Assembly: GCF_014269185.2 (NCBI RefSeq)
Contig: NZ_JABWRZ020000001.1
Coordinates: 3,559,001-3,623,000, forward strand
From: Pseudomonas oryzicola
GTDB taxonomy: Bacteria > Pseudomonadota > Gammaproteobacteria > Pseudomonadales > Pseudomonadaceae
Reading direction: 5' to 3'
Length of the DNA: 64,000 nt
Each line of letters begins with the position of its first letter. Within the stretch, counting starts at the first letter, position 1. Made by a program: the position numbers and the translations under genes. The notes under the pieces were generated by a model that saw only the letters and a program-made list of their open reading frames with translations, did no database searches and was not told the DNA's origin. Shown here piece by piece: positions 1 to 8,453 of this stretch.

Positions 1-2
1 GC

Positions 3-1163
3 CTCATCCCCATGTTGTACAGCGGCCTGAGCTGGGGCGACCGGCCGAAAATTCCCGGCTCGGGCGTGTTCGTCGCGTTGTGGCTGATTGCGATTGCCTG
101 CGCCATCGGTGCCGCCTACCAGGCCAAGTACCACCGCCTGGCAGCCTTGATCATGGTCAGTGTCTGCGGCTTGATGACCTGCATTACCTTCGTCTGGTTC
201 TCGGCGCCCGACCTGGCCCTGACCCAACTGGTGGTGGAAGTGGTCACCACCGTGCTGATCCTGCTCGGCCTGCGCTGGCTGCCACGGCGGATCGAAGGCG
301 TATCGCCATTGCCGGGCAGCCTGGACCGTGCGCGCATGCGCCGCTTGCGCGACCTGTTGCTGGCGGTGCTGGTAGGTGGCGGCATGGCGGTGCTGTCCTA
401 CGCCATGTTGACCCGCCCGACGCCCAACGACATTTCCTCGTTCTATCTGAGCCGCGCGCTGCCCCAGGGTGGGGGCACCAACGTGGTCAATGTCATGCTG
501 GTCGACTTCCGTGGCTTCGATACCCTTGGTGAAATCACCGTGCTGGTGGCCGTTGCGCTGACCGTGTTCGCTTTGCTGCGACGCTTCCGCCCACCGAAGG
601 AAAGCATGCAACTGCCGTCGCAACAGCGCCAGTTGGCGCCCGACGTGGTCACCGACCTGATCAACCCGCGGCATGCCACCGACACTGCCCTGGGCTTCAT
701 GATGGTGCCCGCAGTACTGGTGCGCCTGCTGCTGCCGATCGCCCTGCTGGTATCGATGTACCTGTTCATGCGTGGCCATAACCAGCCAGGGGGCGGCTTC
801 GTCGCCGGCCTGGTGATGTCGGTGGCGTTCATCCTGCAGTACATGGTGGCTGGCACCCAGTGGGTCGAAGCGCAGATGAGCCTGCGCCCGCTGCGCTGGA
901 TGGGCACCGGGCTGCTGTGCGCAACCCTGACCGGGGCGGGCGCCATGCTGTTGGGCTACCCGTTCCTCACCACCCATACCGCCCACCTGCACCTGCCGTT
1001 GCTTGGCGATGTGCACGTGGCCAGCGCGCTGTTCTTCGATGTCGGCGTGTTCACCGTGGTGGTCGGCTCGACCCTGCTGATCCTCACGGCCCTGGCGCAC
1101 CAGTCGGTGCGCGCCTACCGCCCGGGCAACCCGGCGAAAAACAGCCAAGCGGGAGCTGCCTGA
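3..1163 (+). CDS. mnhA: Mrp/Mnh cation:proton antiporter subunit A, C-terminal part with fused subunit B domain (partial)
   Basis: The reading frame is already open at the left window edge, so only the last ~386 codons are present. The first visible part is several membrane helices ending in a stretch typical of the MrpA C-terminus (FSAPDLALTQLVVE). From about 235 residues after the first internal Met comes an MnhB-like domain (LLLPIALLVSMYLFMRGHN followed by QPGGGFVAGL), so A and B are fused as in other pseudomonads. In the Mrp complex the large A subunit carries proton translocation, and the whole inner-membrane assembly exchanges Na+ or K+ for H+. The stop codon overlaps the next gene's ATG (ATGA), which indicates translational coupling. 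Some Pseudomonas annotations use sha or pha names. Confidence 0.9.
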   Translation, partial: LIPMLYSGLSWGDRPKIPGSGVFVALWLIAIACAIGAAYQAKYHRLAALIMVSVCGLMTCITFVWFSAPDLALTQLVVEVVTTVLILLGLRWLPRRIEGVSPLPGSLDRARMRRLRDLLLAVLVGGGMAVLSYAMLTRPTPNDISSFYLSRALPQGGGTNVVNVMLVDFRGFDTLGEITVLVAVALTVFALLRRFRPPKESMQLPSQQRQLAPDVVTDLINPRHATDTALGFMMVPAVLVRLLLPIALLVSMYLFMRGHNQPGGGFVAGLVMSVAFILQYMVAGTQWVEAQMSLRPLRWMGTGLLCATLTGAGAMLLGYPFLTTHTAHLHLPLLGDVHVASALFFDVGVFTVVVGSTLLILTALAHQSVRAYRPGNPAKNSQAGAA

Positions 1164-1507
1164 TGGAAGAAGTGATTGCAATTGCCATCGGCGTCCTGGC
1201 CGCCTCGGGGGTATGGCTGATCCTGCGCCCACGGACCTACCAGGTGATCATGGGGCTGTGCCTGCTGTCGTACGGGGTCAACCTGTTCATCTTCAGCATG
1301 GGCAGCCTGTTCATCGGCAAGGAGCCGATCATCAAGGACGGCCTGCCCCAGGACCTGCTGCATTACACCGACCCGCTGCCGCAGGCGCTGGTGCTCACCG
1401 CCATCGTCATCAGTTTCGCCATGACCGCCCTGTTCCTGGTTGTATTGCTGGCCTCGCGCGGGCTGACCGGTACCGACCACGTCGATGGCCGGGAGCGTGA
1501 CGAATGA
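1163..1507 (+). CDS. mnhC: Mrp/Mnh antiporter subunit C
   Basis: Encodes a 114-residue, NuoK-like protein with three hydrophobic segments (about residues 3-21, 28-50 and 74-98). The conserved helix MGLCLLSYGVNLFIF is typical of MnhC. The ATG at 1163 overlaps the TGA of subunit A, and the TGA of this gene overlaps the ATG of subunit D at 1504. The compact spacing and the full A-C-D-E-F-G order support the call. The subunit is required for assembly and function of the hetero-oligomeric inner-membrane antiporter. Confidence 0.92.
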   Translation: MEEVIAIAIGVLAASGVWLILRPRTYQVIMGLCLLSYGVNLFIFSMGSLFIGKEPIIKDGLPQDLLHYTDPLPQALVLTAIVISFAMTALFLVVLLASRGLTGTDHVDGRERDE

Positions 1508-3183
1508 GCAGCATGAGTCAACTGATCATCGCGCCCATCCTGCTGCCGCTGGTAACGGCGGCGGTAATGTTGCTGCTGGGCGAGAAACACCGGCAGCTGA
1601 AGGCCCGGTTGAACCTGCTATCGACCTTCACTGGCCTGGCCATCGCGGTCAGCCTGCTGTTATGGGTGCGCATCCAGGGCCAGGCGGAATCGATCGGCGT
1701 CTACCTGCCAGGCAACTGGCCGGCGCCGTTCGGCATCGTGCTGGTGGTCGACCACCTGTCGGCGCTGCTGCTGACCCTCACCGGCACCATCGGCTTCAGT
1801 GCCCTGCTGTTTGCCCGGGCCCGCTGGGATGGCGCCGGGGCCAGTTTCCATGCGCTGTTCCAGATTCAGCTGATGGGCCTGTACGGCGCCTTCCTCACCG
1901 CCGACCTGTTCAACCTGTTCGTGTTCTTCGAGGTGCTGCTGGCTGCCTCCTATGGCCTGCTGTTGCACGGCTCAGGCCGTGCCCGGGTGCGTGCGGGCCT
2001 GCACTACATCGCCATCAACCTGTTTGCCTCGTCACTGTTCCTGGTCGGCGCGGCGATGCTGTATGGCGTGACTGGCACCCTGAACATGGCAGACCTGGCC
2101 TTGAAGATCCCGCTGGTGCCGGAGGCCGACCGTGGCCTGCTGCATGCCGGAGCGGCCATCCTGGCCATCGCCTTCCTGGCCAAGGCCGGTATCTGGCCGT
2201 TGAACTTCTGGCTGGTACCGGCCTATGCCTCGGCCAGCGCGCCGGTGGCGGCGCTGTTCGCGATCATGACCAAGGTCGGCCTGTATGCCGTGCTGCGCCT
2301 GTGGACCCTGCTGTTCTCGGGGCAGGCAGGGGCTTCGGCGCACTTCGGTGGCGAATGGCTGGTATCCGGTGGCCTGGTCACCCTGGCAGTGGCGGCGGTG
2401 TCGATCCTGGCGGCACAACGCCTGGAGCGGATGGCCGCCCTCAGCATCCTGGTCTCGGCCGGCACCCTGCTCGCCGCGATCGGCTTCGCCCAGTCGGCGC
2501 TGACCGGCGCAGCGTTGTTCTATCTGGTCAACTCGACCCTGGCGCTGTGTGCGCTGTTCCTGCTCGCCGAACTGGTCGAACGCTCGCGCTCGGCCAACGA
2601 AGCACCGCTGGATGAAGAAGAAGACGCCATGCCGCCGCCGCTGGAGTCACTGCACCCGCCCAAGGGCATCAACCTCGATGATGAACAACAGGTGGTGATC
2701 GGCCAGATCATCCCCTGGACCATGGCGTTCCTCGGCCTCAGCTTCATCGCCTGTGCCCTGCTGATCATCGGCATGCCGCCGTTGTCGGGCTTTATCGGCA
2801 AGCTCAACCTGATCAGCGCGCTGTTCAACCCGCAGGGGCTCGGCGTGCCCCCAGAACAACCGCTGGGTACGTCCGGCTGGGGCCTGGTGACGTTGCTGAT
2901 CCTGTCAGGCATGGCTTCGCTGATTGCCTTTGGCCGAGTCGGCATCCAGCGTTTCTGGAAGCCCGAAGAGCGTCCGTCACCGCTACTGCGCCGCTATGAA
3001 TGCCTGCCCATCGTCATCCTGCTCGGCCTGTGCATGGTTCTCAGCCTCAGGGCCGAGCCGTTGCTGCGCTATACCCAGGACACCGCCGCCAGCCTGCAGG
3101 CTCCCGAGCTTTACATACAAGCGGTAATGGCCGCCCGACCAGCCCCCGGCCCGACCTCGCTCGACGCACAGGTGCAGCCATGA
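1504..3183 (+). CDS. mnhD: Mrp/Mnh antiporter subunit D
   Basis: Encodes a 559-residue, NuoM/N-type proton-translocating membrane subunit. The core shows the family pattern of many helices, with LFNLFVFFEVLLAASYGLL (about 137-155), a lysine-bearing LAKAGIWPLNFWL (about 224-236) and MTKVGLYAVLR (about 256). A hydrophilic insert rich in acidic residues (about 358-396, including DEEEDAMPPP) interrupts the helices. The length is a little over the usual ~500 residues because of this insert. It overlaps subunit C upstream and subunit E downstream by 4 bp each. Confidence 0.94.
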   Translation: MSSMSQLIIAPILLPLVTAAVMLLLGEKHRQLKARLNLLSTFTGLAIAVSLLLWVRIQGQAESIGVYLPGNWPAPFGIVLVVDHLSALLLTLTGTIGFSALLFARARWDGAGASFHALFQIQLMGLYGAFLTADLFNLFVFFEVLLAASYGLLLHGSGRARVRAGLHYIAINLFASSLFLVGAAMLYGVTGTLNMADLALKIPLVPEADRGLLHAGAAILAIAFLAKAGIWPLNFWLVPAYASASAPVAALFAIMTKVGLYAVLRLWTLLFSGQAGASAHFGGEWLVSGGLVTLAVAAVSILAAQRLERMAALSILVSAGTLLAAIGFAQSALTGAALFYLVNSTLALCALFLLAELVERSRSANEAPLDEEEDAMPPPLESLHPPKGINLDDEQQVVIGQIIPWTMAFLGLSFIACALLIIGMPPLSGFIGKLNLISALFNPQGLGVPPEQPLGTSGWGLVTLLILSGMASLIAFGRVGIQRFWKPEERPSPLLRRYECLPIVILLGLCMVLSLRAEPLLRYTQDTAASLQAPELYIQAVMAARPAPGPTSLDAQVQP

Positions 3184-3668
3184 ACCGACTGTTCCCCGCC
3201 CCACTGTTATCGGTGTCGCTGTTTGCGCTGTGGCTGTTGCTGAACCTTTCGCTCAGCCCCGGCAACCTGCTGCTGGGTGCTGCGCTTGGCGTGCTGGCGC
3301 CGCTGCTGATGGCACCACTGCGCCCCCAGCATGCCCATGTGCGGCGGCCGCTGGTCGTCGCCCGGCTGATCGGCCGGGTCGGCATCGATGTGATCATGTC
3401 CAACCTGCTGGTAGCCCGTGGCGTGCTGCGTGCCGGCAAGCAGCCGCCACGCTCGGCGTTCGTGCACATCCCGCTGTGCCTGCGCGATGCGCATGGCCTG
3501 GCGGCGCTGTCGATGATCACCACGGTAGTGCCAGGCACGGTCTGGTCCGAGCTGGCGCTGGACCGCAGCGTTTTACTCTTGCATGTGTTCGACCTGGACG
3601 ACGAGGCGGCCTTCATCCAGCACTTCAAGGACACCTACGAACGCCCGCTGATGGAGATTTTCCAATGA
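3180..3668 (+). CDS. mnhE: Mrp/Mnh antiporter subunit E
   Basis: Encodes 162 residues. Two N-terminal hydrophobic segments are followed by a cytoplasmic part with the MnhE signature (ALSMITTVVPGTVWSELA, about 104-121) and a C-terminal LHVFDLDDEAAFIQHFK stretch. The ATG at 3180 overlaps the TGA of subunit D. The open frame extends further upstream, but the start inside the D stop codon matches the coupling seen across the operon and gives the usual family length. Confidence 0.92.
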   Translation: MNRLFPAPLLSVSLFALWLLLNLSLSPGNLLLGAALGVLAPLLMAPLRPQHAHVRRPLVVARLIGRVGIDVIMSNLLVARGVLRAGKQPPRSAFVHIPLCLRDAHGLAALSMITTVVPGTVWSELALDRSVLLLHVFDLDDEAAFIQHFKDTYERPLMEIFQ

Positions 3669-3943
3669 CAGGCCTGCTCGCCAATGCTGTCCTCGCCAGC
3701 CTGTTCATCTTCGCCCTGGCCATGGCCCTGGCACTGATCCGACTATTCCGCGGCCCGTCCGCCCAGGACCGGGTGCTGGCGCTGGACTACTTGTACATCC
3801 TGGCCATGCTGACCATGCTGGTGCTGGGCATCCGTTATGCCAGTGACACCTACTTCGAAGGCGCATTGCTGATTGCGCTGTTCGGCTTCGTCGGCTCGTT
3901 TGCCCTGGCCAAGTTCCTGCTGCGCGGTGAGGTGATCGAATGA
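3665..3943 (+). CDS. mnhF: Mrp/Mnh antiporter subunit F
   Basis: Encodes a 92-residue, three-helix membrane protein. The conserved charged loop RLFRGPSAQDRVLALDYL, between the first and second helices, is the family hallmark. The ATG at 3665 overlaps the stop of subunit E, and the stop overlaps the start of subunit G at 3940. It acts in the inner membrane as part of the cation/proton exchange complex. Confidence 0.93.
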   Translation: MTGLLANAVLASLFIFALAMALALIRLFRGPSAQDRVLALDYLYILAMLTMLVLGIRYASDTYFEGALLIALFGFVGSFALAKFLLRGEVIE

Positions 3944-4305
3944 CTGAACCCCTGCAATTACCGTTCTGGGTAGAACTGGTCACCGCCGTGCTGCTGCTGG
4001 CCGGCAGCCTGTTCGCGCTGGTCGGTGCCGTGGGCCTGGTGCGCCTGAAGGACTATTTCCAGCGCATGCACCCGCCGGCACTGGCCTCGACCATCGGCGC
4101 CTGGTGCGTCGCGCTGGCCTCGATCACCTACTTTTCCTGGCTCAAGCAAGCGCCGGTGCTGCACGCCTGGCTGATTCCGATCCTGCTGTCCATCACCGTG
4201 CCGGTCACCACCCTGCTGCTGGCCCGGGCAGCGCTGTTCCGCAAGCGCATGGCCAACGAGCCGGTACCGGAAGAAGTCAGCAGCGGTGGCGATCGAGGCA
4301 ACTGA
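3940..4305 (+). CDS. mnhG: Mrp/Mnh antiporter subunit G
   Basis: Encodes a 121-residue membrane protein, the last gene of the antiporter operon. The conserved stretch GAVGLVRLKDYFQRMHPPA (about 29-47), followed by a helix, identifies MnhG. The C-terminus is hydrophilic (EEVSSGGDRGN). Its stop lies only 9 bp from the stop of the convergent gene at 4315. A short GAGGCGCCTC palindrome at 4309-4318 sits in that junction and may help end transcription. Confidence 0.92.
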   Translation: MTEPLQLPFWVELVTAVLLLAGSLFALVGAVGLVRLKDYFQRMHPPALASTIGAWCVALASITYFSWLKQAPVLHAWLIPILLSITVPVTTLLLARAALFRKRMANEPVPEEVSSGGDRGN

Positions 4306-4314
4306 CGAGGCGCC

Positions 4315-4527
4315 TCACACCTGGCTGAGGCGCTGCAACTCGCGGCGGACCATGGCCGCATAAGGCGGCGGGCCAAGGCGGTACAATTCGCCGGCTACCC
4401 AGTTCAACCAGGCGCCTTGCAGTTCCGCGCGCCTGGCCAGCAAACGCTGGGCCTCGGCCACGGCATCCGCCTGGTGCTGGCGATGAAACTCGGCACGCGT
4501 GGTGGGTGTGTCGTCACCGTGGGTCAT
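4315..4527 (-). CDS. Small conserved hypothetical protein, paralogue of the 39618-39881 protein
   Basis: Encodes 70 residues, mostly helical and charged, without signal peptide or membrane segment. The C-terminal half (W-x2-WV-x2-EL, then PPPYAAMVRRELQRL) matches the C-terminal half of the 87-residue protein encoded at 39618-39881, which has WAEWVRAELDGM and PPEYANMVRSEV. I infer they are paralogues. The ATG at 4527 overlaps the TGA of the upstream gene (4524-4994), so the two are likely co-translated. Function is unknown. Confidence 0.75.
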   Translation of the reverse strand: MTHGDDTPTTRAEFHRQHQADAVAEAQRLLARRAELQGAWLNWVAGELYRLGPPPYAAMVRRELQRLSQV

Positions 4528-4994
4528 TCACTGGCCTTGAAGGTGGTCAGTTCACCTTTGCGCCATTTGGCAACCTTGCCGGTCACCGCCTTGAGCAACT
4601 TGCCCAGGCCTTCCTGTATTTGCTGCTGCGCGGCGAATACCAGCATCACGCCGTGGCCTTCACGGAACACGATGCCCTCGCCTTCGGGTACCGAAACAAA
4701 GGCGTAATCGCCCACGCCATAGACGTTCAGCTTGATTTCACGAAAGCGCATTTCCAGCTTGCCACCTTCCCGGCTGGGCAGCACGGCGGCGCGGAAGTGG
4801 TCGCCGACTTTCAGTTCGAGGCGCTGCTTGTCGTCGACCACCAATGCGCTTTCGGTGTCGATTTCGGCCATGTACAGGCCTTCGGGATTTTGTTCGGTGA
4901 CGTAGACAAAGCGGCCCTGGAACAGCTGGGCCAATTTACCGCGCAAGTCGCCCAGGGCGAATAACGCATGGGTATCAAGAGTGCTGACTGCCAA
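4524..4994 (-). CDS. Hypothetical cytoplasmic protein (156 aa)
   Basis: No family recognised. The predicted protein has no signal peptide, is rich in beta-type segments (GRFVYVTEQNPEG, FREIKLNVYGVGDYAFVSV) and ends in a basic helical tail (LLKAVTGKVAKWRKGEL). I prefer the TTG start at 4994 because a GAGG sits nine bases upstream. An in-frame ATG at 5054 would add 20 residues but has a poor Shine-Dalgarno. It overlaps the small gene downstream by 4 bp, suggesting a two-gene operon. Confidence 0.6.
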   Translation of the reverse strand: MAVSTLDTHALFALGDLRGKLAQLFQGRFVYVTEQNPEGLYMAEIDTESALVVDDKQRLELKVGDHFRAAVLPSREGGKLEMRFREIKLNVYGVGDYAFVSVPEGEGIVFREGHGVMLVFAAQQQIQEGLGKLLKAVTGKVAKWRKGELTTFKASE

Positions 4995-5398
4995 TGAAGT
5001 AATCCTCAACCGGTTACAACCCGCGCTCACCCAAGCTCGGTGAAGCACGGCCATTTCTTGTCGATAGGCGAAAAGAGTAATGAAGCGATATGCGAAATGT
5101 CTGCGCCCGCTAGCGATGCAGCGTGCGGGATTCTTTACTCTGGCTTGCCAGATCTGGCCTCAATAAGGCTTTCGGCATATTCCCGATCCGGGAAGTGTAA
5201 TGTCTGACAGCAAACCCGCCAGAAAGATGCGGCAGGCAATGCTGGAGCGCACGTGAAAACGGGCCCTGCAATCCATCAGTGCATTACTGAGGGAAGAATA
5301 TGCACGAAAACACCGAAATCCGTCGAGAGGCAAAGCGCATTTCTTGCCGTTGAAAACAGCCTACCCCCTTTTTACCAGGCCCTGCGCAATCAATGCGC
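4995..5398. other. Intergenic stretch with two very short ORFs preceded by GGGAAG
   Basis: Four hundred bases lie between two leftward genes. I see no recognisable gene. Two tiny plus-strand ORFs have plausible Shine-Dalgarno sequences: 5200-5256 (18 aa, starting MSDSKPARKM, GGAAG five bases upstream) and 5300-5353 (17 aa, starting MHENTEIRRE, GGGAAG just upstream). The GTG-started frame 5253-5444 overlaps the first and runs into the opposite-strand gene. Whether any is translated cannot be judged from one sequence. Confidence 0.3.
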
Positions 5399-5596
5399 TC
5401 AGGCGGCCAAGCCTTTCTTCAACTGCTGCAACCAGGCTCCCTGACACTCCAGCGCCTCCTCGCGCGTGGCGAAGGCAGTGCCACGCCGCTCGCCATTGAC
5501 CAGCACCACCCAGCAAATGCGTTTACCCAACGCTCGCAGTGTGGCCGGCACACCCGAGCCAATCATCACGGCGACATCGACTCGGCTGTTCATCAT
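5399..5596 (-). CDS. Small hypothetical protein (65 aa)
   Basis: Encodes 65 residues, starting MMNSRVDVAVMIGSG and containing a beta-rich core (RICWVVLVNGERRGTAFATRE) followed by a helix (ALECQGAWLQQLKKGL). It has no signal peptide or membrane segment. The start has a GGAGGGAATG context on the minus strand (GGAGG just upstream of the first ATG), a strong ribosome binding site. No function is recognised, and the gene stands alone between intergenic gaps. Confidence 0.65.
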   Translation of the reverse strand: MMNSRVDVAVMIGSGVPATLRALGKRICWVVLVNGERRGTAFATREEALECQGAWLQQLKKGLAA

Positions 5597-5728
5597 TCCC
5601 TCCGGAATTTAATTAGCACCCTAACGATAAAGCCATGATACGCCCATTCACCGCGCGGAAACAGCGCATCCCGGTACAGCAGTATTACACGCGAGGCAAT
5701 AAAATCGCCGCCGGCAAACAAACGCAAA

Positions 5729-5756
5729 AAGCCCCAGGGATAGCTCCGTGGGGCTT
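5729..5756 (-). terminator. Rho-independent terminator after the dksA2-like gene
   Basis: An 8-bp stem (AAGCCCCA/TGGGGCTT) with further inner pairing lies 17 bp past the stop of the minus-strand gene. Read on the minus strand it is followed at once by TTTTTGCGTTTGTTT. Confidence 0.8.
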
Positions 5757-5772
5757 GGCACACCGCGCAGGG

Positions 5773-6177
5773 TTACAGCTGGCGTTGGTGGCGATCGAGC
5801 TGCTCGTGGCGCTCCTGGGCTTCGATGCAGTACTTGGTGGTCGGGCTGATCAGCAGGCGCTTCAGGCCGATCGGCTCACCGCTGTCATCGCACCAGCCGA
5901 AGCTTTCGTCGGCAATACGGTCCAGGGCCATTTCCAGCTGGGGCAGCAGACGCTGGTCGCGGTCGATGGCATTCACCAGCCAGCTACGCTCCTCTTCGAC
6001 CGAAGCCACGTCGGCAGGGTCCGACGGGGTGTCCAGGCCTTCGATGGTGGCACGGCTCAGCTCGATGCGTTCATGGGTTTCGACTTTCATCGCCTGCAGC
6101 AGGCCAGCGAAGAAAGCCAGCTGGTCAGCGTTCATGTAGTCATCGGCCGACATGGCCAGCAACTGTTCCTTGGTCAT
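5773..6177 (-). CDS. dksA2: DksA2-type RNA polymerase-binding regulator lacking the zinc-finger cysteines
   Basis: Encodes 134 residues in the TraR/DksA family. DksA proteins enter the RNA polymerase secondary channel and, with ppGpp, change promoter output. A central coiled coil ends in an acidic tip (D53-P-A-D56-V-A58). The C-terminal globular part has C96-x2-S99 and C117-x2-A120 where canonical DksA has CxxC...CxxC, so a four-cysteine zinc site cannot form. P. aeruginosa DksA2, a zinc-independent paralogue made under zinc limitation, has the same kind of replacement and the same length. The start at 6177 has AGAG upstream; an in-frame upstream extension to 6237 lacks support. I did not find a convincing Zur site in the 350 bp upstream. 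Confidence 0.85.
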   Translation of the reverse strand: MTKEQLLAMSADDYMNADQLAFFAGLLQAMKVETHERIELSRATIEGLDTPSDPADVASVEEERSWLVNAIDRDQRLLPQLEMALDRIADESFGWCDDSGEPIGLKRLLISPTTKYCIEAQERHEQLDRHQRQL

Positions 6178-6530
6178 CGATTTCTCTATGAAAAAATGTG
6201 CATTTGGGCGATTCATATGCTGCCGACGCCTTGGCATCGGTGGCGGAATTCTTCAAGCGCCAACCGGCACTCTTTTACAGGGGGCGGAAGTCTAAGGCGC
6301 CGCGTCGCGTGGAGCAACTGCAATCGGGTGGGAATTTGCTTCCATTGTGCAGAATCCGCTGGTCGGTGCTAGGCAGAGTGCTGGGGGGTAGCCTGGGGAA
6401 ACATGCGAGGGATTGGTTCGGGCTGCCAGGTGCTTGCCACGACATTTGCAGTGCCTGTGAGATCGAGCGCCGCGCGGGCGGCGCTCGATCTCACAGGCGA
6501 GGAACCTCTCAAGGCATGCGCCTCAAAGAC
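6178..6530. other. Intergenic region between dksA2-like gene and beta-oxidation operon
   Basis: No gene seen. The right half holds a long perfect hairpin (6454-6497, listed separately). The left half must contain the promoter of the dksA2-like gene; an AT-rich segment just before its start (6181-6200) is the only notable composition change. Confidence 0.5.
6454..6497. terminator. Perfect 19-bp stem hairpin after the beta-oxidation operon
   Basis: The left arm 6454-6472 is the exact reverse complement of 6479-6497, with a 6-base loop whose outer bases can also pair. It starts 34 bp past the stop of the last fad gene (minus strand). There is no T-run, so it could be a transcript-end or RNA-stabilising hairpin or a REP-type element rather than a classical terminator. 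Confidence 0.6.
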
Positions 6531-7304
6531 TCAACGATCCTTGAACTGCGCCTCACGCTTGCCAATGAACGCAGCCATACCCTCTTTCTGGTCTTCGGTA
6601 GCAAATGCCGCATGGAACACCCGCCGCTCAAAGCGCACGCCTTCGCTGAGGGTCACTTCGAACGCCCGGTTGACGCTCTCCTTCACCATCATGCTCACCG
6701 GAATCGACTTGCCGGCAATGGTCGCCGCCACCTTCAGCGCCTCTTCCACCAGCTCCGCCTGCGGCACGATACGCGCCACCAAGCCAGCCCGCTCGGCTTC
6801 TTCAGCGCCCATCAGCCGGCCGGTCAAGCACAGTTCCATGGCCTTGGCCTTGCCTACCGCACGGGTCAGCCGCTGGGTGCCGCCCATGCCCGGCAGCACG
6901 CCGAGGTTGATTTCCGGCTGGCCGAACTTGGCGTTGTCCGCCGCCAGGATGAAGTCACACATCATCGCCAGCTCGCAGCCTCCACCCAGGGCAAAGCCGG
7001 ACACCGCAGCGATGATCGGCTTGCGCCGGTTGGCAATACGGTCGGCATCGCTGAACAGGTCGTCGACGTAGATTTGCGGGTATTGCAGCTCGGCCATTTC
7101 CTTGATGTCGGCACCAGCGGCGAAGGCCTTGGCGGAACCGGTCAGCACCACGCAGCCAATGTTCGGGTCACGCTCAAGCTGGTCCAGGGCCTGGTTGATC
7201 TCGCCGACGATCTGCGCGTTCAGCGCGTTCAGCGCCTGCGGGCGGTTGAGGGTGATCAGGCCGACCTTGCCGTGGATGTCCAACAGGATGGTTTCGAATG
7301 CCAT
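6531..7304 (-). CDS. fadBx: Enoyl-CoA hydratase (FadBx type)
   Basis: Encodes 257 residues of the crotonase family, which hydrates trans-2-enoyl-CoA to 3-hydroxyacyl-CoA in beta-oxidation. The oxyanion-hole segments (AAGADIKEM about 62-70 and [13 protein letters not shown] about 102-114) and both catalytic glutamates (E111 and E131 in GQPEINLG) are present. The ATG at 7304 is chosen over an upstream in-frame extension because it gives the canonical length and start (MAFETI). It is the last gene of a five-gene operon that supplies a complete beta-oxidation cycle. The symbol follows the KT2440 fadDx-fadB2x-fadAx-fadEx-fadBx naming, from synteny. Confidence 0.9.
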   Translation of the reverse strand: MAFETILLDIHGKVGLITLNRPQALNALNAQIVGEINQALDQLERDPNIGCVVLTGSAKAFAAGADIKEMAELQYPQIYVDDLFSDADRIANRRKPIIAAVSGFALGGGCELAMMCDFILAADNAKFGQPEINLGVLPGMGGTQRLTRAVGKAKAMELCLTGRLMGAEEAERAGLVARIVPQAELVEEALKVAATIAGKSIPVSMMVKESVNRAFEVTLSEGVRFERRVFHAAFATEDQKEGMAAFIGKREAQFKDR

Positions 7305-7317
7305 GCAGTCTGCTCCT

Positions 7318-8445
7318 TCAAAGATTGCGCGCAATGACCATGCGCTGAATATCGCTGGTGCCTTCGTAGATCTGGCAAACCCGAACGTCGCGGTAGATAC
7401 GCTCCAGCGGGAAGTCGCTCAGATAGCCATAACCGCCCAGGGTCTGCAAGGCATCCGAACAGACCTTTTCGGCCATTTCCGAGGCAAACAGCTTGGCCAT
7501 CGAGGCTTCCACCAGCGCTGGGCGCCCGGCATCGCGCAGCGCTGCGGCGTGCAGCACCATCTGCCGAGCCACGGCAATTTTCGTTGCCATGTCGGCCAGG
7601 CGGAACGCCACGGCCTGATGTTCGATCAACGCCTTGCCGAAACTCTGCCGCTCGTTGGCATAGTCGCGCGCCACTTCGAACGCCGCGCGGGCCATGCCCA
7701 CCGCTTGCGCGGCAATGCCGATACGGCCGCCTTCGAGGTTGGCCAGGGCAATCTTGTAGCCCTCACCCTCGGCGCCCAGGCGGTTGGCCACGGGCACGCG
7801 CACATTGTCGAAAACGATCTGGCAGGTGTCGGAAGCGTGCTGACCGAGCTTGTCCTCGACCCGCGCCACCTGGTAACCAGGCGAATCGGTGGGCACGATG
7901 AAGGCGCTGATACCGCGCTTGCCGGCGTCCGGGTCGGTGACAGCGAACACGATCACCACCCCGGCGTTCTGGCCAGAGGTGATGAACTGCTTGCTGCCGT
8001 TGAGTACATAGTGGTCGCCATCCAGGCGTGCACGGGACTTCAGGCTGCTGGCATCGGAGCCAGCCTGCGGTTCGGTCAGGGCGAAGGCACCAAGCATCGC
8101 GCCGCTGGCCAGAGGGGCAAGGAACTGGGCTTTCTGCTGCTCGCTGCCAAAGCGCAGGATCGGCACGCAGCCCACCGAGTTGTGCACGCTCATGATCGTC
8201 GAGCAGGCGCCATCACCGGCGGCGATTTCCTCAAGGGCCATGGCATAGGCCATATAGCCGGTGTCGCTGCCCCCCCACTGCTCCGGCACCAGCATGCCGA
8301 ACAGCCCCAGCTCGGCCATCTCCGCGATGGCCTCCCTGGGGAAGCGGTGTTCCTTGTCCCATTGCTCGGCAAACGGCTTCAGGCGCTCCTGGGCAAAGGC
8401 GCGCACCGCGTCGGCGATCTGTTGTTGCTCGTCAGTTACCAGCAT
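7318..8445 (-). CDS. fadEx: Acyl-CoA dehydrogenase (FadEx type)
   Basis: Encodes a 375-residue FAD flavoprotein of the short-/branched-chain acyl-CoA dehydrogenase class. It shows the N-terminal helical domain, the [18 protein letters not shown] flavin/substrate motif (about 123-140) and the C-terminal [20 protein letters not shown] stretch. The catalytic base is E361 in YEGTSDIQ. It oxidises acyl-CoA to the trans-2-enoyl-CoA used by the downstream hydratase, passing electrons to ETF. It lies 8 bp after the thiolase stop. The chain-length preference cannot be read from the sequence, but length and motifs fit small or branched acyl chains. Confidence 0.92.
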   Translation of the reverse strand: MLVTDEQQQIADAVRAFAQERLKPFAEQWDKEHRFPREAIAEMAELGLFGMLVPEQWGGSDTGYMAYAMALEEIAAGDGACSTIMSVHNSVGCVPILRFGSEQQKAQFLAPLASGAMLGAFALTEPQAGSDASSLKSRARLDGDHYVLNGSKQFITSGQNAGVVIVFAVTDPDAGKRGISAFIVPTDSPGYQVARVEDKLGQHASDTCQIVFDNVRVPVANRLGAEGEGYKIALANLEGGRIGIAAQAVGMARAAFEVARDYANERQSFGKALIEHQAVAFRLADMATKIAVARQMVLHAAALRDAGRPALVEASMAKLFASEMAEKVCSDALQTLGGYGYLSDFPLERIYRDVRVCQIYEGTSDIQRMVIARNL

Positions 8446-8453
8446 GCTTCACC

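Noticed and set aside
5253..5444. 63-codon GTG-started frame
   Set aside because: It overlaps the 3' end of the better-supported minus-strand gene at 5399-5596 and has no recognisable features.
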